Shown here: positions 17,655 to 25,195 of the stretch, one piece after another
Layout: each line of letters begins with the position of its first letter
Numbering within the stretch: position 1 is the stretch's first letter
NCBI GenBank assembly: GCA_963741385.1
Contig: CAVUHO010000006.1
Coordinates: forward strand, 248,001-312,000
DNA length: 64,000 nucleotides
Direction: 5' to 3'
Source of the DNA: Sulfomarinibacter sp963741385
Lineage (GTDB): Bacteria; Acidobacteriota; Thermoanaerobaculia; Thermoanaerobaculales; Sulfomarinibacteraceae
Notes under the pieces: model-generated
Databases searched by the model: none
What the model was told of the DNA's origin: nothing
Seen by the model: only the letters and a program-made list of their open reading frames with translations
Position numbers and translations under genes: made by a program

Positions 17655-18404
17655 TCACAGGAACTCGCGCAACCGGGAGTACCCCGATCTGCTGACCGGC
17701 ACCTTGGCGCCGTCGGCGAGAATCGCGATGCGGCTGTCCTTGGCGTAGAGCTCGATCCGGCGGAGCCGGTCGATGTTGATGATGAAGGAGCGGTGAACCC
17801 GAACGAAGCGTCGGGGGTCGAGCCCTGTCTCGAGGCTGGACAGCCGCTGCGCCTTGAGATGGGTCCCTCCGACGGCGTGGATCGCGACCGTATCGTCGCG
17901 GGCCTCGATGTAGTCGACCGCAGCGGTCGGGATGACCCGGACCTCGCTGCCCTCGCGAACCAGGATCCGCTCGAGCCGCTGCTGCCCGGGCCGTGCCGCC
18001 GCCGCGACCTCCTCGACCGGCGGCATCTCGACGCCCTGGCCGATCCGCTCGCGCACCCGGGCCAGCGCCTCTGCCAGCCGATCGGCGCGGACCGGTTTGA
18101 GCAGGTAGTCGACCGCGTGAATCTCGAAGGCCCGCAGGGCGTGTTCGTCGTGCGCGGTCACGAAAACGATCGCCAGTTCGGGTTCGAGGAGCTCGGCAAC
18201 CTCGAAACCGTCGAGCTTGGGCATCTGGATGTCGAGCAGCACGAGGTCGGGGTCGTGCTCGGACACCGCCTTGACGGCCTCGAACCCGTTGCCGCACTCG
18301 GCGACGATCGAAACCCCGGGAAGGTCGATGAGGTACTCCCTGAGAAGGGCTCGCGCCGGCTCCTCGTCATCGACGATGATCACCTTCAAGGTCGGCTCAG
18401 CCAT
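17655..18404 (-). CDS. LytTR-family response regulator
   Basis: A 249-residue two-domain regulator. The receiver domain (about 5-120) has the acidic pair DD at 12-13, phospho-acceptor Asp58 in LVLLDIQMP, the Thr in FVTAHDE and the Lys in DYLLKPV. The C-terminal LytTR DNA-binding domain (about 148-249) shows the core pattern VDYIEARDDTVAIH and FVRVHRSFIINIDRLRRIE. It is predicted to be phosphorylated by the kinase encoded just upstream (three nt away) and to bind direct repeats in promoters. Target genes are not visible; the neighbouring LiaI/LiaF-like genes are candidates. Confidence 0.93.
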   Translation of the reverse strand: MAEPTLKVIIVDDEEPARALLREYLIDLPGVSIVAECGNGFEAVKAVSEHDPDLVLLDIQMPKLDGFEVAELLEPELAIVFVTAHDEHALRAFEIHAVDYLLKPVRADRLAEALARVRERIGQGVEMPPVEEVAAAARPGQQRLERILVREGSEVRVIPTAAVDYIEARDDTVAIHAVGGTHLKAQRLSSLETGLDPRRFVRVHRSFIINIDRLRRIELYAKDSRIAILADGAKVPVSRSGYSRLREFL

Positions 18405-18407
18405 GAC

Positions 18408-19490
18408 TCACTCCCCGCTTCCGATCTCACCCTCTGTGGAAACCAGCGGCACCGTGATCTCGGCCCGGTAGGTGTCTTCGGATCTCCCGTTGCGCAGCCT
18501 GGCCTCGTCGCCGAAGACCTTGGCAAGCCGTTCGCGGACGTTCGCCAGGCCGACGCCCGTCCCCTGCCGCGGCCGGCCGTCGGGGTCGACAGGGTTCTCC
18601 ACCCACACCATCATCCGTCCCCCCAGATGCGTCGCACCTATTTGCACCTCGCCGCCTTCGACCAACGACGCGATGCCGTGTTTGAGGGCGTTCTCCACCA
18701 GCGGCTGCAGGATCAGCGGTGGTACGGCGTGACCTAGACACTTGTCGTCGATCGACTCGACCACCCGCAGCCGGTCGCCGTAGCGAACCTTCTCGACGTT
18801 GAGGAACCGCCGCACCTGCGCCAACTCCCGGGACAGGGGCTGCAACCTGGCGCCGCTGTCGTTGATCGTCCCCCTCAGGTAGTCAGCGAGCTCGATGCAC
18901 ATCGCGCGCGCCCGCGCCGGGTCAGAGCCCGCCAGCGACGCCACCGAGTTCAGGCTGTTGAAGAGAAAGTGCGGGTTGAGCTGGGCCTTGAGCGCCGTCA
19001 ACTCGGCGTCACGCGCCGCCACCTCGGCTTCGAGCACGCGGCGCTCGGCGGCGCGCGACGCTGCGGCGGCGACGAACAGGTAGTGGATCGCCACCGACAA
19101 CAGATACAGCAGCAGACCGACCGCGAATATCAGGCCGGTCTGTTCGGACGTGAGGCGTGCCTCGCCACCCCAGATCGCCGAGCGCTCGAGCGCGCCCGCC
19201 AGCGCCCACGCCATCCCCACCCACAACGCGGCGGAGATCGCGGCGGTGGCAACGTGGGTCACCACCGCCGTGGCGGCCCTCTCGTTGGTCAGCGGCAGAG
19301 CCCGGCACGGGTACCACGCCGCCAGACAGAGAAAGGCGTAGACCGTGGTCAGCGGGAACACGAAGAGCAGCGATTGCACCCAGCCGCCCCACCCGGTCAG
19401 CACCATGGCAGAAGTCATCAGGGCGACGACCGGCAACCAGCCCGTCAGGTACAGGGCAAGGGAGCGGCGGTCAGCCAGAATCGGGTGCAT
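18408..19490 (-). CDS. LytS/YehU-type sensor histidine kinase
   Basis: A 360-residue membrane kinase. Four hydrophobic segments occupy about residues 12-143, with no large external domain. A short coiled linker then leads to the HisKA_2-like His_kinase block LKAQLNPHFLFNSLNSVASL, phospho-acceptor His174. The ATPase part has the N box PPLILQPLVENALKHGI and the G box GTGVGLANVRERL. It is predicted to sense a membrane or envelope signal and phosphorylate the adjacent LytTR regulator. It lies downstream of two LiaI/LiaF-like membrane genes on the same strand, an order that recalls LiaFSR cell-envelope stress modules although the kinase family differs. Confidence 0.92.
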   Translation of the reverse strand: MHPILADRRSLALYLTGWLPVVALMTSAMVLTGWGGWVQSLLFVFPLTTVYAFLCLAAWYPCRALPLTNERAATAVVTHVATAAISAALWVGMAWALAGALERSAIWGGEARLTSEQTGLIFAVGLLLYLLSVAIHYLFVAAAASRAAERRVLEAEVAARDAELTALKAQLNPHFLFNSLNSVASLAGSDPARARAMCIELADYLRGTINDSGARLQPLSRELAQVRRFLNVEKVRYGDRLRVVESIDDKCLGHAVPPLILQPLVENALKHGIASLVEGGEVQIGATHLGGRMMVWVENPVDPDGRPRQGTGVGLANVRERLAKVFGDEARLRNGRSEDTYRAEITVPLVSTEGEIGSGE

Positions 19491-19582
19491 CGCGCTACCG
19501 ACCGGATCGTCGGTGGGTCATCGGAAGCTGCCGCATGGCGTCAATGCACCTCCAGACGATTGAACGTTCCGCCCGCCCACCC

Positions 19583-19653
19583 GGCACGCGAGACGCGTGC
19601 CCCACAAGGACCGAACCCGGCCTCGTTGTGGGGCAGCCATCCCGGCTGCCGGG
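19583..19653. repeat. pair of REP hairpins inside the envelope-stress gene cluster
   Basis: 19583-19607 is an inverted-orientation GGCACGCG-AGA-CGCGTGCC copy with CCCCACAA. 19625-19653 is a direct TTGTGGGG copy (GGCAGCCA-TCC-CGGCTGCC). The two are convergent and lie between the LiaF-like gene and the kinase gene, so they would be transcribed in an mRNA spanning both. Confidence 0.85.
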
Positions 19654-19691
19654 TGGCGGGGGCGGCCCGCCGTCCAACCGGGCACACCGAT

Positions 19692-20456
19692 TCAATTATT
19701 GATCTCCACGCCGGCCATGATGGCGGTGCCGCGGACGATCAGGACCTTGCGGCCCTCACCCGGGGTCGAGCGGGTCTTGTCCTCGTAGGCGCCGAGCAGG
19801 GCCAGACCGCGGACCTCGACCTCCCAGTCCTGGGGGACGCGGATCTCGATCCCACCCCAGAAGGCGAAGGTGTTGATCTCGGCCGGACCGCCCTCGGAGC
19901 CGCAGTCGCGGAGGTCGATCTCGCAGCCGCCGAGAAGTGCCGTGGCGTCTCCACCCTGGAAGTTGGAAGCCGAAAGCCGGCGGTTCGCGCCACCGAGGAT
20001 CGCGGTCGCCTCGAACACGCCGATATTCTCTCCGGCCGGGAGTCGACGGCTGATGAACGGCCTGAGGATCAGCCTGCCGCCGATCAACAGCAGCACGACC
20101 GGCCACAGGTCCCAGATTTCGAAATTGATGAAACCCAGGTTGCTGAACAGGACCACGGCGCCGATGGCGATCCACACGACCCCGGCGAACACCCGCCGCG
20201 AGCCCTCGGGCCGCAGCAGGTGGCTGACCCCGATCAGGATCAGGAACACCGGCCAGTATTCGGTCAGGTCCTCACCGTTGATGATCCCGAAGTTGTCGAG
20301 CAGCATCACGAGACCCAGGGTCAGCACCCCGAGACCGAGAATCGCGGTCCCGAAACCGTGGCGCCGGAACTCCCGGCTCGAGACGCTGTCGGAATCTGAA
20401 AAGTGGCGGTGATCACCGCCGCCGTGCCGGTCCTCTTCGTCGCTTCGTCGAGACAT
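19692..20456 (-). CDS. LiaF-like membrane protein (LiaI-type TM region plus cell-wall-active-antibiotic-response domain)
   Basis: A 254-residue membrane protein. The N-terminal 40 residues are His/Asp-rich and cytosolic. Four hydrophobic segments follow, each hairpin of the LiaI/LiaF type (LGLGVLTLGLVMLLDNFGI, then WPVFLILIGVSHLL; VWIAIGAVVLFSNLGFI, then LWPVVLLLIGGRLIL). The C-terminal beta-rich domain (about 150-254; FEATAILGGANRRLSASNFQGGDATALLGG) resembles the LiaF C-terminal domain (DUF2154). LiaF represses its kinase in Firmicutes until envelope stress. The ATG at 20456 has AGGAG seven nt upstream, inside the gap after the preceding gene. Confidence 0.85.
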   Translation of the reverse strand: MSRRSDEEDRHGGGDHRHFSDSDSVSSREFRRHGFGTAILGLGVLTLGLVMLLDNFGIINGEDLTEYWPVFLILIGVSHLLRPEGSRRVFAGVVWIAIGAVVLFSNLGFINFEIWDLWPVVLLLIGGRLILRPFISRRLPAGENIGVFEATAILGGANRRLSASNFQGGDATALLGGCEIDLRDCGSEGGPAEINTFAFWGGIEIRVPQDWEVEVRGLALLGAYEDKTRSTPGEGRKVLIVRGTAIMAGVEINN

Positions 20457-20474
20457 GAGATTGCTCCTTCCCAC

Positions 20475-20897
20475 TCAGACCGTCGAGGCCGAATCGCGCC
20501 GCGAACCGTCCTCGATCCGGCGCAGCCGCCGCAGCACGAAGCGCATCAGCAGACTGGCGCCGAGAATCACCAGCACCACCGGCCACAAAACCTCGATGCC
20601 GACTGCGATCACGCCGAGGTTGTGCAGCAGCATGATCGCACCGATCGCGATCAATGACAGCCCCCAGCCTGATCTCCGCACCGACGTCGGCGGCACGAGG
20701 TGGCCAGCACCGACCAGTATGAGTAGTGCCGGCCAGTACGGGGCCACCACGCCGGCATCGATGACACCGAAGTTGTCGAGGATCAAGATCAGGCCGACCG
20801 CGAAAACGCCGAGCCCGAGGAAAAAAGCTCCCCACAGCCCATGCCGGCCTTCGCACCACTCGCAACCGTTCAACCCGTGATGATGATGGTAGGTCAC
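20475..20897 (-). CDS. LiaI-like small membrane protein (DUF5668)
   Basis: A 140-residue membrane protein with a His-rich N-terminus (TYHHHHG, then a Cys pair in CEWCEG) and two hairpins of the same type as its downstream neighbour (FFLGLGVFAVGLILILDNFGV, WPALLILVGAGHLV, LSLIAIGAIMLLHNLGVI, WPVVLVILGASLLM). It is a shortened relative of the 19692-20456 protein lacking the C-terminal domain. The start is a GTG at 20897 with AAGGAG six nt upstream; the longer open frame to 20960 has no binding site. First gene of the four-gene cluster, divergent from the TrpB-like gene. Confidence 0.82.
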   Translation of the reverse strand: MTYHHHHGLNGCEWCEGRHGLWGAFFLGLGVFAVGLILILDNFGVIDAGVVAPYWPALLILVGAGHLVPPTSVRRSGWGLSLIAIGAIMLLHNLGVIAVGIEVLWPVVLVILGASLLMRFVLRRLRRIEDGSRRDSASTV

Positions 20898-21069
20898 CGC
20901 CAACTCCTTTCGCTCGTCGAACCCAGCATGGGTCGCAAACCCCCGGCCGTCACGGCACAATCGGCGAACGGCGGCTGTGCCTCGGCGAGTGGCGGTTCGG
21001 CGTGTTAGGATTCGCGTTCAATCCGCCGCCGATCCCGAAAATCCGGCGGAGTTTTTGGAGGGCGCCATC

Positions 21070-22431
21070 GTGAGAGATCCCAAGATCATCCTGTCCACCA
21101 ACGACATGCCGCGCCAGTGGTACAACCTGGCCGCCGACCTGCCGTGTCCACCGCCGCTCGGCCCCGACGGCAAACCGATCGGGCCCGAGATGCTGGCGCC
21201 GGTGTTTCCGATGAACCTGATCGAGCAGGAGGTCAGCACCGAACGGTGGATCGACATCCCCGAGGGGGTGCTCGAGATCTACGCACGCTGGCGGCCGTCG
21301 CCGTTGCGCCGCGCCTACGCCCTCGAGAAGCACCTCGGCACACCGGCCAAGATCTTCTACAAGGACGAGAGCGTGTCGCCCGCGGGCAGCCACAAACCCA
21401 ACACCGCGGTCGCCCAGGCCTGGTACAACAAGCAGTTCGGGATCAAGCGGCTGACTACCGAAACCGGCGCGGGACAGTGGGGCTCGGCCCTGGCCTACGC
21501 CGGACAGTTGATCGGCCTCCAGGTGGATGTGTGGATGGTCCGCGTCAGCTTCGAGCAGAAGCCCTTCCGCAAGACCATGATGGAGGTCTGGGGCGCGCGC
21601 TGCGTGCCGTCGCCGTCGCCCGAGACCCAGGCCGGCCGCGCCATCCTCGAGGAGATGCCCGACACCCCCGGCAGCCTCGGCATCGCGATCTCCGAGGCCA
21701 TCGAGGCCGCGGTCACCGACCCGTCGGGCACTACCAGATACTCACTGGGCAGCGTGCTCAACCACGTCATGCTCCACCAGACGATCATCGGGCTCGAGGC
21801 CAAGAAACAGCTCGCCATGGTGGGGATCGACAAACCCGATGTGGTCATCGGCTGCGCCGGCGGCGGCTCGAACCTGGCCGGGTTGTCCTTCCCCTTCGTC
21901 GCCGACAAGATCCACGGCGCCGAGATCGAGATCATCCCGGTCGAGCCCGAAGCCTGCCCCACGCTCACCAGGGCTCCTTACGCCTACGACCACGGCGACA
22001 CCGCCAAGATGACCCCGCTGTTGGCCATGTACTCGCTCGGCCACAGATTCATCCCGCCCGCGATTCACGCCGGCGGGCTGCGTTACCACGGCATGTCGCC
22101 GCTGGTGTCGGCGGCGGTCAAGGCGGGGCTGATGTCACCGCGCGCCGTCCCCCAGCTCGAGTGCTACGAGGCCGCGATCACATTTGCCCGGACCGAGGGC
22201 ATGATCCCCGCGCCTGAGACCGCCCACGCCATCGCCGCGGCCATCGCCGAGGCAATGAAGGCCAAGGAAGAGGGCAAGGAGAAGACGATCATCTTCAACT
22301 ACTCGGGCCACGGTCTGATGGACCTCGCGGGCTACCAGGCCTACCTTGCGGGTGATCTCCAGAACTATCCGCTCCCGCCCGAGGTGATGGCGCGCTCGCT
22401 GGCGGTGCTGGAAGGGCTGCCGAAACCCTGA
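21070..22431 (+). CDS. trpB2: TrpB2-type tryptophan synthase beta chain-like PLP enzyme
   Basis: A 453-residue fold-type II PLP enzyme of the TrpB2 subfamily, which is longer at the N-terminus than ordinary TrpB (about 400). The Schiff-base lysine is in SPAGSHKPNTA (Lys109), the phosphate-binding loop is GCAGGGSNLAG (about 262), and RWRPSPLRRAYALE is the subfamily-specific N-terminal block. TrpB2 condenses indole with serine; it usually lacks the interface for TrpA, and no trpA or other trp gene is nearby, so indole salvage is the likely role. The GTG at 21070 is chosen because TTGGAGGG stands seven nt upstream. Confidence 0.92.
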   Translation: MRDPKIILSTNDMPRQWYNLAADLPCPPPLGPDGKPIGPEMLAPVFPMNLIEQEVSTERWIDIPEGVLEIYARWRPSPLRRAYALEKHLGTPAKIFYKDESVSPAGSHKPNTAVAQAWYNKQFGIKRLTTETGAGQWGSALAYAGQLIGLQVDVWMVRVSFEQKPFRKTMMEVWGARCVPSPSPETQAGRAILEEMPDTPGSLGIAISEAIEAAVTDPSGTTRYSLGSVLNHVMLHQTIIGLEAKKQLAMVGIDKPDVVIGCAGGGSNLAGLSFPFVADKIHGAEIEIIPVEPEACPTLTRAPYAYDHGDTAKMTPLLAMYSLGHRFIPPAIHAGGLRYHGMSPLVSAAVKAGLMSPRAVPQLECYEAAITFARTEGMIPAPETAHAIAAAIAEAMKAKEEGKEKTIIFNYSGHGLMDLAGYQAYLAGDLQNYPLPPEVMARSLAVLEGLPKP

Positions 22432-22463
22432 AAGCATCGACCGACGCCTTTCGAGGAGGAACG

Positions 22464-23060
22464 ATGACGAAGACAATCATTTTTGTGCTGTGCGCCCTGC
22501 TCGCTGCGACGGTGACCGCCGACGACGGCGCCGGAGACCCCGAACCGGCCACCGCCCTGCTCATCATCGACATCCAGGATTTCTATTTCCCCGGCGGCAA
22601 GATGCCGCTCGTGGAGCCCGAGGCGGCAGCCGCCAACGCGGCCAAGGTTCTCGCCTCGTTCCGGGCCGCAGGCAATCCGGTGGTCCACGTCCGCCACGAC
22701 GCCAAGGACGGTGGCTCGATCCACGCCAGCGTCGCACCGATCGACGGTGAGAAGGTCTTCACCAAGTCCGAGGTCAGCTGCTTCAACGGCACCGAGGTGC
22801 TGGCCTACCTGCGAGAGCTCGGCATCAAGCGGCTGGTGCTGGTCGGGATGCAGACCCACATGTGTCTCGAGGCCGCGACCCGGGCAGCCTACGACCTCGG
22901 CTTCGAGTGCGTGGTGATCGGCGATGCCTGTGCGACGCGTGATCTCACCTATGGCGGAACCACCGTCAAAGCCGCCGATGTCCACGCCTCGACCCTCGCC
23001 ACCCTCGACCGCACCTACGCCACGGTCGTCGATACCGAGACCTTCCTCGGCCAGCAATAG
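22464..23060 (+). CDS. exported isochorismatase-family cysteine hydrolase
   Basis: A 198-residue protein with a signal peptide (MTKTIIFVLCALLAATVTAD) followed by a complete isochorismatase/nicotinamidase domain. The catalytic triad is Asp36 (ALLIIDIQDF), Lys101 (FTKSEVSCF) and Cys134 (GMQTHMCLEAA), with the cis-peptide region preceding the Cys. Most relatives are cytosolic, so the signal peptide is a notable variation. It starts 32 nt after trpB2 with GAGGAGG four nt before the ATG, so co-transcription is likely. Substrate unknown: amide hydrolysis (nicotinamidase-like) is the default guess. A REP hairpin begins seven nt after its stop. Confidence 0.88.
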   Translation: MTKTIIFVLCALLAATVTADDGAGDPEPATALLIIDIQDFYFPGGKMPLVEPEAAAANAAKVLASFRAAGNPVVHVRHDAKDGGSIHASVAPIDGEKVFTKSEVSCFNGTEVLAYLRELGIKRLVLVGMQTHMCLEAATRAAYDLGFECVVIGDACATRDLTYGGTTVKAADVHASTLATLDRTYATVVDTETFLGQQ

Positions 23061-23066
23061 GCTGTC

Positions 23067-23291
23067 TTGTGGGGCAGCCGCCCCGGCTGCCAAGCGGGGA
23101 GTGACAGGGTCAGATGGCACGCGGGACGCGTGCCCCACAAGGCCTTTCCGATACTTTCGTGAGGCAGCCCTCCTTGCTGGAAGTCAACACAACCACCCGA
23201 GTGCGTTTGTGGGGCAGCCGTCCCGGCTGCCGTTTGGGTGTGCCACACGAGGCAGTTCCTGTCCTCTTGTGGGGCAGCCGTCCCGGCTGCC
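23067..23291. repeat. cluster of five REP-type elements left of the RAYT gene
   Basis: Direct GTGGGG-headed hairpins lie at 23067-23091 (loop CCC), 23207-23231 and 23267-23291. An inverted-orientation GGCACGCG variant is at 23116-23140. A decayed copy (GTGAGGCAGCC, broken right arm) is at 23157-23180. The last copy ends 12 nt from the RAYT stop codon. Confidence 0.88.
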
Positions 23292-23303
23292 ATACGAGGG
23301 AGC

Positions 23304-23936
23304 CTAAGATCCCTCGATCCGTGATCGAAACCGGGCGCTGCTGAAAGGCCACAACTCAGGCCGTTCGCACAATCTCGCAGCCACCGGATTAGCTTCTGTG
23401 TATGTCACGAACTGCTCGAATGTCCGTTCATTCCGAACCAGGTGGTCGAATGATTCCTTTTCCCAGATCTTCCCGGTTCTCTTCAATTCACGGTTGATCT
23501 CATGCGCCGAAAACGACTTCCAGGAGTGGAGAATGCTCCGACAATGACGTTGTCTGCGTACGGGCGTCACGACGGCATGAACATGATTCGGCATCACACT
23601 CCAGGCGCTCAATGCATACCGATCCCCCTGGAAATGCAGCATTGAAGATTCGACGATACCTGAGACCTCCGGTTGCTTGAGGATGCAGCTCCCGAAGCAC
23701 GGGTCAATATCGAAATGTCGAGCTATCTCCTCCGGATCAAGATCTTCCTCCACCATCGTCTTGCGAATCACCTGACCGGGAACTGCGTCCGCCAAACAAA
23801 AGGTCACGAAGTAAGTGCACCCGGTCTTGTATAGATGCGGCAGGTCTCCCCGCCACTGTGGTTCGACTCTCGGGAGGGACTTCGGATCGACGATTCGGTC
23901 CGGATTCAACGGGCCCCTGATATCCCTCTCCGTCAT
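23304..23936 (-). CDS. REP-associated tyrosine transposase (RAYT, Y1/HUH nuclease)
   Basis: A 210-residue single-strand DNA nuclease of the IS200-like TnpA_REP group. The HUH motif is MPNHVHAVV (His118, His120). The catalytic tyrosine is expected in FVTYTEANPVAARL (Tyr179), preceded by the family hallmark WEKESFDHLVRNERTFEQF. N-terminal strand TYFVTFCLAD is the usual YFVTF start. RAYTs recognise REP hairpins carrying a 5' GTGG-type tetranucleotide, cleave them and are thought to disperse them. Here GTGG-headed hairpins flank the gene on both sides (23067-23291 and 23974-24636). Intact length and motifs suggest an active enzyme. A clear Shine-Dalgarno is lacking. Confidence 0.92.
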   Translation of the reverse strand: MTERDIRGPLNPDRIVDPKSLPRVEPQWRGDLPHLYKTGCTYFVTFCLADAVPGQVIRKTMVEEDLDPEEIARHFDIDPCFGSCILKQPEVSGIVESSMLHFQGDRYALSAWSVMPNHVHAVVTPVRRQRHCRSILHSWKSFSAHEINRELKRTGKIWEKESFDHLVRNERTFEQFVTYTEANPVAARLCERPELWPFSSARFRSRIEGS

Positions 23937-23973
23937 GGCGCATCCAGTATCTCATCGCCGTCGCCACGCAAAT

Positions 23974-24636
23974 GGCACGCGGGACGCGTGCCCCACAAAC
24001 CAGTAATCAACTCGGATGCCTTGTGGGGTAGCCGTCCCGGCTGCCAGGTGGGTGTTGGACAAACCAGTAATCAACTCGGATGCCTTGTGGGGCAGCCGTC
24101 CCGGCTGCCGGGTGGGTGTTGGACAAACCAGTAATCAACTCAGATGCCTTGTGGGGCAGCCGTCCCGGCTGCAAGGTGGGTGTTGGACAAACCAGTAATC
24201 AACTCGGATGCCTTGTGGGTGTTGGACAAACCAGTAATCAACTCGGATGCCAGGTGGGTGTTGGACAAACCAGTCATCGACTCGGGTGCCTTGTGGGGTA
24301 GCCGTCCCGGCTGCCAGGTGGGTGTTGGACAAACCAGTAATCGACTCGGGCGCCTTGTGGGGTAGCCGTCCCGGCTGCCAGGTGGGTGTTAGACAAACCA
24401 GTTATCGACTCGGGCGCCTTGTGGGGCAGCCGTCCCGGCTGCCAGGTCAGTGTTGAACAAACCAGTAATCAACTCGGGTGCCTTGTGGGGCAGCCGTCCC
24501 GGCTGCCAGGTGGGTGTTGGACAAACCAGTAATCAACTCGGGTGCCTTGTGGGGCAGCCGTCCCGGCTGCCAGGTCAGTGTTGAGACAAACCAGTAATCA
24601 ACTCGGATGCCTTGTGGGGCAGCCGTCCCGGCTGCC
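23974..24636. repeat. inverted REP plus 64-bp tandem array carrying nine REP hairpins
   Basis: 23974-23998 is an inverted-orientation REP. From 24001 a 64-bp unit repeats: an about 39-nt linker (ACAAACCAGTAATC...GATGCC and AGGTGGGTGTTGG) plus a 25-nt TTGTGGGG-headed hairpin. Hairpins begin at 24021, 24085, 24149, 24291, 24355, 24419, 24483, 24547 and 24612. Between 24213 and 24290 two consecutive units are only 39 nt long because the 25-nt hairpin is missing. Linkers are near-identical, which excludes a CRISPR array. No coding frame of substance exists from 23937 to 24808. Confidence 0.9.
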
Positions 24637-24721
24637 ATGCTTCTGGTTGGTAGGACGTTCGATTTTCGCCACAGCCGAACCCGTTCGGTCATCCTCTCGT
24701 AAAGAAAAATGATGGCAGGGG

Positions 24722-24776
24722 TTGACAATCTGAAAATTAAGGCTAAATTTTTAGCATGATGCTAATTTCTTAGCAT
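24722..24776 (+). promoter_or_regulatory. blaI-type promoter with two overlapping dyad operators
   Basis: A -35 TTGACA at 24722-24727 is followed after 16-17 nt by an AT-rich -10 (TAAATT at 24744 or AAATTT at 24745). Two inverted repeats with the same half-site overlap and follow it: GCTAAATTTTTAGC (24742-24755) and ATGCTAATTTCTTAGCAT (24759-24776). Half-site GCTAA/TTAGC. Position over the -10 and start region suits autorepression by the BlaI-like product of 24809-25195. Confidence 0.72.
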
Positions 24777-24808
24777 CAGTCGATGGCCATCGACCGAACG
24801 GAGGCAGC

Positions 24809-25195
24809 ATGAGCGCGGACACCACGGACCTCAGCCGGCGCGAACGACAGATCATGGAGATCGTCTACCAGCTCGGCAGCGTCACCGCAGCCGAGGTCCG
24901 CGAACGGATGCCCGAAGCCCCATCGTACTCAGCAGTGCGAGCGATGCTCCGCATCCTCGAAGACAAAGGACACCTCCGGCACGAGCAGGACGGCCCCCGG
25001 TACGTGTTCATGCCCACGGTTCCACGGGCAGAGGCCAGTGAGACCGCCCTCCGCCGCCTCGTCAGGACATTCTTCGGAGGCTCGTCCGAAGGTGCGATGG
25101 CGGCGCTCCTCGACCTCGAGGGAGACCACCTCGACGAGGACGCACTGGAGCGCATCGCGAAGCGCATCGACGAGGCGCGGGGGGAGGAGACCTGA
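24809..25195 (+). CDS. BlaI/MecI/CopY family transcriptional repressor
   Basis: A 128-residue winged-helix repressor. The DNA-binding part (about 8-80) has the family pattern LSRRERQIMEIVYQLGSVTAAEVRERM, then YSAVRAMLRILEDKGHLRHEQDGPRYVF; the C-terminal helices (about 85-128) form the dimerisation part, where BlaI relatives are cleaved on induction. GGAGG stands four nt before the ATG. Its stop overlaps the start of the BlaR1-like gene by one base (TGATG), so the two are translationally coupled. The paired dyads at 24742-24776 are the probable operator. No beta-lactamase gene is visible nearby. Confidence 0.92.
   Translation: MSADTTDLSRRERQIMEIVYQLGSVTAAEVRERMPEAPSYSAVRAMLRILEDKGHLRHEQDGPRYVFMPTVPRAEASETALRRLVRTFFGGSSEGAMAALLDLEGDHLDEDALERIAKRIDEARGEET

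Noticed and set aside
16620..18737. 705-codon plus-strand open frame
   Set aside because: It runs antisense across three convincing genes (unknown/TerB-like/LytTR) and part of the kinase, including their intergenic gaps, and has no domain.
23941..24456. Short repeated plus-strand peptides (TSNQLGCLVGQPSRLPGG-like)
   Set aside because: They are translations of the REP tandem units and have no ribosome-binding sites.
24001..24640. Possible CRISPR array
   Set aside because: The period is regular (64 bp), but the whole unit including the would-be spacer is near-identical, and each unit contains a REP hairpin. No cas genes are nearby.
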